This document shows positions 13,801-24,800 of a stretch of 64,000 bases of DNA, one piece after another (position 1 is the stretch's first letter; the number at the start of each line of letters is the position of its first letter). Below the pieces are notes generated by a model. That model saw nothing but the letters and a program-made list of their open reading frames with translations. It had not been told where the DNA came from and did no database searches. The position numbers and the translations under genes are program-made. Origin of the DNA: Embiotoca jacksoni (taxonomy: Eukaryota; Chordata; Actinopteri; Embiotocidae); assembly GCA_022577435.1 (NCBI GenBank), contig JAKOON010000006.1, positions 8,692,001-8,756,000 of the forward strand, in the 5' to 3' direction.

Positions 13801-15166
13801 CCTCCATCACTCCTTCTCCTCCCCCTCTTGCTCTTCCTCTCCGCTCCTCTTGCTGCTGTTCTCCCTTTCCTCCCACTCTCTCTGCTGTGTGCTTCACTTC
13901 TTTACGCTTCATAAAATCCAGACGGGACCCTTACGTACGTCCCGCCCCCACACATGTCAATCAAGCACATTTGCCTCATAGCAACAAGATATCGGTGGCG
14001 CCCAGGCTCCTCCTTCCACACTCTTCTCCATCTCCTTATAGGGTAACATGTCTGCTTGTCAAACAAACCCCTCCCAACCCACCCCCATCCTCTTCCTTGT
14101 AGGGTCTCCCCTTCCCCCAACGCCATTTCTGGGAAACTCCCCAACCACATACATGTGCACAGGATCCCACACGCACACACAATCGGCGACTTTCCCCTGT
14201 CAACTCCTTAAAAGCTGCGTCACTGGTCCATTCGGCAACACTGCAGCATGTTATGAAAGATAAACACGCCAAAACAAAAAGATGATGACATTATTTGTCC
14301 TTATTAGAGCCCACACGCGACCCCGGACAAACACGTGTGCAGGTGAACACACAAACTCTTATTTACCCAACATCGACACACCTCTTCCAATACATCAGGC
14401 ATGGCCATGAAACGAGTCCGTCTTGTTTCAGCACTCATTAATAACACGACACTTGTCTGTTTCTCCAGTGTGGTTAAAAAATGTACGCGAGCCAGCTGTA
14501 GGACGTTGTTGTCACTGTCAACTGCACCATCCGAAGAGTCAGCGAGGGCAACCCCTATCCATTTCAAAGGCTGTTTTTATTTTTTTCAAAGCCTTGCAGA
14601 TGCCTCAGAGCGAGCACTTTTAGAGCAATTAGAGATGCAAATAGCTGCTAAGGAGGCATAACCGTGACAGCAGCTCAAGGTTTGAGCATTTTCACAACAG
14701 TTTTTTTAAGAAGCAGTCCAAAAGGTGTTTACCTCACCAAGCTCTCCCATCAACATTTTCCTCATGCCTCGAACCATCTAACAATCAGTACAAAATGAGT
14801 GACTCATGCAAGTTGCCACGGCAACACGGCTCATTGGGATCGTTTAACGACCATCATTGTTAACCCTGCAAAGAATCAATAACAAGATTTGGGAGGTGGA
14901 GGCGGCAGGGTTCGTGGGGGGGGGGGGGTGACTCCTCACGACCCATTTACAAATTGTGCAAGCGTGGCAGCCTGTGTGTTGCTTCTGCAGCAGGTAGGCG
15001 TCTCTCCCTTGCCTTAGGGCACACAAACTTAGGCGGGGCTTGAGAAAATATTTCAGTCTTTTGTACCCAATCTGCTGCTCTAACTCTCTGGCAGCACAAG
15101 CCAATATTATTAGCTTAAGTAACACTAAAGGAGAGCTAATAAATTACCCCATCACAACTCTGACCA

Positions 15167-15199
<33 letters not shown>

Positions 15200-15572
15200 A
15201 ACTGCAAAGTCAGCTCCACAGTCTGAAATTGCGTCACTGAGCAAACTAGCCCTCTCCGGTTGACCTACAATATTGTCACATTTCTGTGTTGCTCCCCATC
15301 TCTTTCAACTTATCTGCCCTTCTCTGGGCAATTTGCGCTTCCTCACCCGCGGTCTTCTCTGGTAACTGACCGAGGGTGCCCCGTCACCTTAAAAATCAAT
15401 TTCCTATTCTCATGCTCCCATTCTCTCTTTTCCAACCCATCCCCCTCTTCTTCCAGGGGCTCTTAAAGGAAAACATTGAGATAACAGCTGCCAGGGCCCC
15501 AGGGAGAGCAAGAGGAGGGAGAAAAGAGGTCAAACAGTAAAGAGAGCAGGAATCCAAGGTACAGCTGAAAGA

Positions 15573-15616
<44 letters not shown>

Positions 15617-15618
15617 CA

Positions 15619-15715
<97 letters not shown>

Positions 15716-16956
15716 CCTGACTCACACCATTTGAAATGTAATGATATGGACATGATACTTCATGCACCAACTTTGCAGCCCACTGTGTGCTTGAGCTTCT
15801 GTGTGTTTGTGAAACGTGTGACACAGAAATTACAGTGAGGAGGTGTTGTTAGCTGAATACAAGCGATGCAGAAGGCAGAAGAAGGGAAGAGGAGAAAGAA
15901 AGAAAAAAAAGAAAAGAAAAAAAAAGACAGACAACTGTTCTGTGGACACCTGTCCCTTTCGCTCACAGGCTTGAGCAATGTACAGAGACAGCTGCAGGGA
16001 CAATAAAGAGGAAAGAGTTTTTCACTTACCTCTCCTCTCCTCCTATTCCTCCTGTTTCCACTCTTTCGCCTCAGAAATATCTAAAGAGTTGATCGCAGAA
16101 GCAGTGCACTAAACTGCTACATCTAGCTGTGCAGACTAACACGCTGTACTGTATGTTCACATGGATTCCTCTGAGCATACATAAAACATGGCAGAGCACA
16201 GTTGCTGGCAGTGGCAGCTCTTGATGTTCAGATTGCGTGCACTTCTAGCTCTGGGCAGGAGAACAGATGCCACAACAACGGCGTGCAATAATACATCGCC
16301 GCTAATGCGTTTCACCATAGCGAATCATAATTGTGGCGATACAATCTCCTGCCTGGATCTCGCCGTCATCTACGCCTACTACGGTAGTTTCAGTGTTTGT
16401 ATCCCTCATAGCAACTGGCCGCCGAGTCCTAACAAGAGTCCGAGAGGTCCTGAATGGACCACTCCAGCAAACAGGTCAAGTACAGTCCTCATCCGTTAGT
16501 AGTTAATTAACATTTAATGCTCAATGACAGTGCCGCCCGCTCTGATGCCGTTTCATGTACAGTGGAGCCCGAGGTTTGGCGAAGAGATACAGCAGACGTG
16601 TACACAGAGGAGGATATGAAAAGACATGGAGATAAACACTCACCGACAACACGTTAGGATAGTACAGTCCCATCATCGTATTCTGTGCAACAACTCAAAA
16701 CTGTCCTCGCTCCTCTCTCCTTTCCTCTTCTCACACTGCCTGGCTTTCTCTCCCTCTCCGAGCCAGTGTCACCTCACCAGCTCAGTCTCTCTTGTCTGTC
16801 TCACAGATTCAAAATCTCCCTCTCTCTGCCCCCGCTCCGCTCTGTCTGCCCTGCCAATCCCCTCCCCACCTCCTCCTACTCCTCCTTTGCTGGCCTCTGT
16901 CCCCGTCACTCTTCCTCGCTTGCTTACTTGCTTGCTTTCTTTTCTCCCCCCACCCC

Positions 16957-16996
<40 letters not shown>

Positions 16997-19900
16997 TTCT
17001 CTGTCTCCCACTCACTCTTTTCTTTCCCTCTCCCACTCGCTCCTTGCTTTCCTTCTACCCCCAGCCTTCTATTTTGCTGCTGTGCCCTTGCCTGCTCATC
17101 TCTTCTGTCTCTTCTCCTCTCCTCCTCTCTCACCCAGATAGCCTGACGCCTCCCCCCCCTCCTACTTCTCTGCCTCTGTCACACCTGCAAACTTTCCCCT
17201 CCCCTCTGCTTCCCTCTCATGTCGCAGTCCCTCCCCTCCTCTCTCTCACCCCCTCTCTCTCTCTTTCCTTCTGTTCCCTTTCTTCATGTAGGTGAGTTAA
17301 CTGGGGCTGCTGGCACCACTGGGAGAGGAAGTGAAGACTTTCCTTCCTTCTCTATCCATCCCCTCTCAGACATGCACCTGGTTACGCAAATGTGCTGGCA
17401 ATTGTACATCTGAGTTTCATGTCTGGAGTCATTTTTCTCTAAAAGTCACGACTGCAATAATACTAGGTCAAACCTGGAATCATTTACATAACAGTGACAA
17501 CACGGCTCAAGTCTGAATCTCATCACATTAAAGTTAGAATCCTTAAAGCTGCAGTCATCGATATTTTTACAGTAAAAAAAAAATAAAAATAGTCAAATGA
17601 AGCCACGAGGGACACAAACACTCGGTGAGCAGGAAGTATATCAGGAAACAACAGAAGAAGAACAATCCGTGTCAGCATAGTCAAACAAACAGTCACTGTT
17701 TCCCATTAATTTAACAAAGACTACCATCGACAATATCGTCCGGCACAGTAATACTGTGCTCATGCACAAACATTCATCTTCAGCGCAACATACTGTACAT
17801 ACTCGCTCATACGTCGCTTAGTGTGAAACCTTTGTGCATTTGCATCTCTTAAAGATTAAAAGTTAAATCTTAAGGATAAAAGGTTGTGACCATGGAAACG
17901 TTTAGGTGCGTCTTCTAAAATTTATGATTTAATTATAATTTTTTTCACATAATTGAACTCGTTGGGGAGATTCATTTTGTGTCAGATTTGAGGCTCTTTT
18001 CATGTTTATGAATATTTGTTATTATTCTTATTTTTTTCTCCATGACTAAATCTTTAAGTTTCTCATCAGCTGCTTACAGATTAACTATTGGCCAAAAGCT
18101 TTATATGCAAAAGACAAACTCCGCTTCAAAGGTAAAGTGAGTTTTAATATCTATCCCTGTTGCAGTACGCAAAAGAATAAAAAACATTTGTTGTCCCCAA
18201 ATTGTTTTTACTTAGCAACTGACTGCTGGTTTGCAGCAGTGCCGCTGCTGCCTCTCTTTCACCGGGTGATTTAAGCCTCATTTACACAGCCTGTTCAAGG
18301 CTTCAAGGCTCAAATGTTGCACCGGTTTTTTTTTTTTTGCCTCGCTCTTCTGTATAAAAGGTACAAACACGGAGTGGAGGAGGACTGTTAAGCGGGCTGG
18401 GAGGTAGACACAGGGCCAAATTTACTCTCCCTTGTGCACAGACTTAAATGGTGCTGGACTAGACGCTGATGCTGTTGCGTTACATGTTATGCATCTGTTT
18501 CAGGAACTGCGGCATGCTATCTAAAACCACCCTGTGGGACAGCACAGGCTTTGTTCGGTTCGGTGTAAAAAAAAAAAAAAGAAAAGCCGGCCTGATGACG
18601 GGTCGTCTTTACGGGCAGTTAATGAAAAGTCTCTGTTTAAAATGGACGACATATTGCCTGAAACTTGTGGCTCTTTCCGTACATATTCTCTCATGACTGA
18701 ACAAAGCCATTACCTGATGATTTACCTTCACATAAAAGGCCCAAACAAATTACTTCAACAGAGAGATAACGCCAGTCAAGTTTCATATTCCATCTGCAGA
18801 GGGGTTGTCTCTTGCGTCACACACCGGGCTTCTGCTGCTCTCCAGGCTCTTCCTTTCAGGAGCCTTTGATCGCATCATTCTCACACTGCTGTTGACAGTT
18901 TAGCACCTCAGTGCTGTGAAAATCTCCGCTGCCCGGCATTGTTTTCTTCCTCTCTGTCTTTTTTTTTTTCCTGGTCAGCGGCCAGTTCACACATCCAAGC
19001 CCCTCGAGTAGTCCTTGATTGACTTCTCTTCGTGCCAACAAGAGATTGTTCTCGCTCAAGTCAAAACAACTTTGAAGGAAACTATTTAAACCTCCTTAAT
19101 CTTACAGTGAAATCAAAACTGTCTAATTGACATCCAGGCTTCCACAATATCGACTTAACAGCTACAAAAAAGCCGCACTCTTACGCTGAGGCACATAAAA
19201 GCACAGGAGAGAAGACATAAGACACAAAGTGCAGATAAGCAGCCAGTGGTTGTTGGGCATCACGGAGAGCGAGGGATGAGGGGATTATGGGTAGAGCATG
19301 AGAGGATGATCTAAGGATTAACCACACGAACTGAACAGTCTAATAACACAATCAGCAGGCTAATACAAAGACGAACAAACAGATTGCAGATTGCAGCCTT
19401 ACACACACACACACACACACACATTTTTTCCATGACTGTGTATTTGTGGGCAGAGAAACTAGAATATTGGCATGTTTAAAGGTGCTAAAAGAAACAAAAT
19501 AAGTTATATTTAAAAGCTGTAAGATGATTAATAATAATGTTGATTAGTGAGAACAGAAAGCAAAGTAGGTGGAGGGTGAGACTGGGAGAGTGAAGGTTGT
19601 GGAGGCTTCTTCTACACAACCAATAATTTATAATCTACACCCCCATCTTGTGGTTTAAAGAGCTACTCAGCCATATTAGTGTTACATGAAAACTGTATTC
19701 AGATATAAAAGAAATATCTGGAGGATGTAACGGTGGCATATTAGAAAACATGAATTTGTGCATGCGTTTGTGATTGCCCTTACCTGAGTGTGTGATGGGT
19801 ATCCATGGTAACTGAGGGTCAAAGGGTCGTTGTTCTGAAAGAGAGGAGCAGATATTTAGAAACATGGTCAGTAATTTGTAAAGCAAAAAAAACAAACACT

Positions 19901-21742
19901 TAATGTCATTTTTATTACTCAGGAATGCCGTTTTATCTATTCAGTTTGTGTTCTTTATTCGCTTTTAGTCGTGTGTCTGTATGTTTGACTTTATAGTTGC
20001 GCAGTGTTTCTGACACGTAATCAAATTAACTCCACCGGTGACACACTCCTGCTGCCTCCCAAGTCGGTCTCCTCCAGAGTTTTCCACCTAGCGGATCTTT
20101 TATCTGCTTGTAAAGACGTGGTAACGAGGGGGAGTGAGCTCATGCCGGCAGGAGATGAAAGACAGGGAGGAAAGAACGAGTGTCACCCCGGCTCTTAAAT
20201 CATAAATAGGTCAGGAGTGTCAGAGAACATGAAGCCCATTGGTGTGAAATGCGATCATGAGCCCTGATGCAATCTCCGACACATTCCTCTCAATGTTCTG
20301 GCTGTGTGAAGCAGAGGCAGATACATCAAACATCTGGTGAGTAATTGCAGTAAAACAAGATGCTGAGGAGAGAAAAAAAACAAAAACTCATTTTGTTTGG
20401 AGGCAAATATTAAACAGCAATCACGTCTCTGCTCCCTAAAATAGTTTGTAACTCACTTTATTCATACTCATAACACTGTGTTACGGCTTTTATGCTAATG
20501 CATTCCATTAAAAAGTGCGCGTTTCACAGCAATTACAACACTTTGAATGGAGAAAACAGATTTGCCTGTGTCTGACTTCATATCACTAGATTAGAAAACA
20601 ACTCAGCTCCTCCCCTCCTCTCTCCGTCCTTCCCCTCTGATCTTCCTTTCATCTGGAACCAATGTCCCTCGTCTGCTCTGTCCCCAGGGGGAACACTTTG
20701 CTCTGTGCGCTTCACAGCTTGAGTTTGCCTGATTAATACTGTAGCCATCTAACTGTGGACCCCCATGGGGCCATTTCACTAAAACTAAGCACAACGCTTC
20801 CAAATGTAAGAGGCTCAGTCGAGGAGGAAGGAGCAGGAAGTGTCTCCGTGATTGAAAAATGCAGTTTGTGCGAGTCTATCTCAGAGCCAAAAATGTACTT
20901 AGTGAACTGGCTTTGGGAGGTAGAAGCTCTAAATAATGAATCACCTCTTAGAGGCTTGAATAACATGAATAAAGTATAAACCTTATTTTACTGTGAGGCC
21001 AAACTCTAAATGCAACGCACTGAAGGTATGGAGAAGCAAAATAACAAAAATAGGAGGTAAAAAGAGAGATATGGAGCGGTACGCTGCGTCAAAGTGAAGG
21101 CGGTGCTGTTAAAGGACGCACATCTCGAGACATCTGGAATTCATCTGCGACCGAGGAAAGAGCCAGAGCTGGACAGCATTACAAAAAATGAAAATGAGAT
21201 GGAGGGAGCAAAGACAATGACTCATACATGAGCGGAGTCATGTGCTTAATTTCCTTAAGGAACTGGGAGGGATGAGAGGGGAGGGCTGCGTGGAGGCTGC
21301 TTGAGATGAGTGTGTCTCAGTCTCACTCTCAACACCACACTTTACATGTGCAGTGCATGAGAAACAAAAACATTTTGTCCTTAACGCAGTCATTGTTAAT
21401 ATTGGTTCGACCTTATCTGGCTTTTCTTTTTGTTGTTGTGGATGATAAATGAAGCTGAGCTGATTTCTGTCTGGTGTTGGTTATGATGTGGGGGCGGGGT
21501 GGATAAAACAACAGAAGAAACTTCAGGGAAAGACTGGGTGAGCAATCAGGAGAAAGTAACAGGAGGGGGGCAGGAGCAGGCCTGTTATTACAAAATCTGA
21601 AAAGAAGCAAAGGATGCGAGGCTCAGTTACCTCCAGGCTTCTCCTTCACATCATCTTTTCACAACAGTAATCCACTGCACACGTGACCCCTGCTTCTCCT
21701 TTCCAAAAACTACAGGTGGTGCAAGGTGTGCGCGTGTGATTG

Positions 21743-21806
<64 letters not shown>

Positions 21807-24800
21807 TGTCTAATTTGGCCACAAGACTCATGTCTATTCCTATCGTGCCTTAGGGACTGCTGCTCTTCTGAGGAGCAGCAGGAGGAGGAGAAGAGGAACT
21901 ACATTTCACTACTCTCAGAGTCATCCTACCAAACTGCAAAGCGGGGCACTTCATACACTCAGGAGGATGTGAATCCATTTCTACCACTGAGCACTTACGT
22001 GCTAAGCCTCCAAATGGTTGGCCAGACGATCTCCAGTTTATTTTCCCTCAATATACCTCATCCCTCTGACTTTCAACAGTAAACCTACACGTGCTTTGTC
22101 AAGTACATGTCGGACAGAATCGCTGGATTTCGGAAGTTCTGACATAAAGATAATCACATATCAGCACTGGCTAATGACACTGATGTCCACCCCACTGCTC
22201 TGACTCTTAAAGTTTACTCTGGTTTGATAAGAGGGAATTATCATTTGCTTGTAATCATTTGATCATTTTCCAAAATGATTACTTTATATAATAACTTCAG
22301 TTTGACATCATTCCAGGAAAACTAGTCTGATACTGGACTTGTTGAACCAGAGTTGATGCTTGCAGGGAGAACGTTGTGACCGTGGTTCATTTTTGACTTT
22401 TTAAACAGGGATTTTTTTTTTCAATCTGATTATACAAGGCAGTTTAACTAAAAAAATTACAGGAGTAGAGGGCACTGATAAAAATGGAGTTTGTAGAAAA
22501 AGCAACAACAACCAGACTTCTACATGATCCTTTTCCAAACACTTTCATGCCCATAGTAACAACTATTTTCATTACTGATTAATCTGCACATTACTGTCTT
22601 GATTATTTGGTCTAAGAAATATCAGACAATAGCTAAAAATGTCCATTTCTAGAGCCTCGTGACGAAGTTTGCAAATGTTTCTCCACCAACCAGTTTACTA
22701 GAAATAGAAGTCATTTCTAGCATCTTAAATCTGCACATTTAAGAAACTAGAAACAGGATTATTTTTGCATTTCTGCTTGAAAAATCATTTGTATAGTTGC
22801 TCATAATTTTGTTGTTACCTTTACTATAATTTCAGCAACAATTATGTCCTTTAAATAAAGATAATTATTTTAGCAAATTGGCCTACATATATATGCTATT
22901 CACTGAAACTACAATTTAATCTATTGATTAAATGACATATTTCCTACAAACATTAGTTTATGTATGACTGTAAAAAAAAAATTAGAATTTGTCAATAAAC
23001 AAACGTTAACTTTTGAATAGGCATGAATTCATGTACGACAATGCCCCATCAACATCAGAAATACTGTCTGAGCAACAAGGCACTTAACTGCAGTTGAAAT
23101 GTGAAGATAAATTAAACTTAAGGCACATTAAATCTTTCCCAGAGCAGCGTCACAAAACACGGCTGGTCTCTTTCAAACACAAATCAGTCAACAGACTTCC
23201 TCAAGCGATTTATCAGAGCAGAACAGGAGCCAAAAAACTAAACAAATATTCTCAACCAGCTGCAAGAGTGCATTTCTCTTGCTGACATTTTCATATTATT
23301 TCGGTGCCAGGGCTGAGATGAAAGTACAGAGGGGTGATCCACCTACATTAATGTCCTAGTCAAGTCATTTGTCCTCAGCGCTGTCACCCCAGGCAGGGCC
23401 TTATTAGGTTAGAGAGAGCCCCGGCTCCTGCGTAGAGTGACAACAAAACACGGGCCGCTCAGCAGCAGGCCAGATTGATATCGAAGCCGACAACCTCATC
23501 TTAACGCTTCCCAAAATCTGACTCGGGCTGAAGATGCAGGGTGTTGTTCTGAATCCCCTGTCACCCTGGAAAGTGAAGGACTTCCCTGCTGTTGCACTGG
23601 AATGCAAAATAGACTTCAGTCAGAGGAGTGAGAAGAATACTCAATATTCATTTCTAATCCATACAATTGGATAAGCGCAATCTTAGCGCCAGGAGCTCAG
23701 CAGCTAATTTCTATAAGCAGCAGTGAACATTTGAACTCTGAGCTCTTTTCTTCCACTAGCATTATTCACCCGCGTTAGCTGGGCATTCAGTCATCCAGTG
23801 CATGCTGCACTGATTTGTAAATGCATTGCTGGTCTCCTCAAACGTTGCAGATTTGACTTGACAGAGCATTTCCTCCCCTGCACTGTGATGACATCACACC
23901 CTAATGAGGAAAACGGCAGCGTCAATAACCGAAAGGGAAAGATCCCATTATTAAGCTGCAGCACAACTACACCCCAGTGTGTTAGCTTCACACACAGGTC
24001 AGAGTTCAAATATTGCCATGATGTCAGCAATAAAGGTGTTTTTTTCAAAATCAAGAGTGGAAAGAATTAAGTAAGGGAGAAGCTGAGCCTTATGAGAGCC
24101 AGGGTACTGTCTTCTGTAATGTTTTCCACCCTGTACGTCATCTACAGATTAGTTTTACAGACACACTTCTCTGCATTTTTATAGATGTTCTTTGGAAAGT
24201 CAGAAACTTTGGTTTAAAAAGTGGGAAAACTAAATGTTATTTGACCCAATTTGCTTCTAAAATATCAATCATGTCACCAGGTTAGAGGATTAAATATACC
24301 TCACTGTGTTTTATATACACACTGGGAGTAGAGGGTAGTTGTTGTTTGTGAAAGACCAGAGTGAAAAATATATCTATACAAATTCTTTTTATTTTTTTTA
24401 TTTTTTTATGTCAAACTTAAATTAACTCCCAGCAGCTTTAGGAGTCATGAAAAATAAATTTAGCAACAGCAAAACAAATTGTTTTTATAGATTAATTTTC
24501 TGAATGTCCTCTTAATTCATTTATTAATATTTGTGTAAAATATGCCAGAAAATAATTTTTTTTTAAATCCAAAATGATACCTTATAATTTTGTATTTTGT
24601 TTAAACAACAATTCAAAACTGAAAGACATTTAATGTTTAAAATTATGAAACAATTGATCAATTATTTGTAGGTGTTTCATTTTCTATCCAGGGTTTTCCC
24701 TGCCAGTATAACACTTTGGTGTAGCCATGTGTGTGTGTGTTTTTTTTGTTTTTTAAAATCATTTAAGCCACTGTAGCTTCACTATAAGCTTTGTTTTTTT

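Larger units (their letters stand above)
7270..19783. other. rbfox2: rbfox2 large intron (12.5 kb)
   Basis: Contains the candidate alternative first exon (16644-16676), several microsatellites, a pyrimidine tract (16700-17290), a CT-rich stretch at 13755-13880, and an inverted pair of an old dispersed repeat (8150-8545 and 11500-11850). No further exon could be supported in the remainder. Confidence 0.6.

Noticed and set aside
13547..13981. 144-codon plus-strand ORF
   Set aside because: Ser/Leu/Pro bias comes from the CT-rich stretch; no domain.
16626..17295. Several 150-170-codon ORFs in different frames
   Set aside because: Open only because the polypyrimidine tract contains few stop codons.
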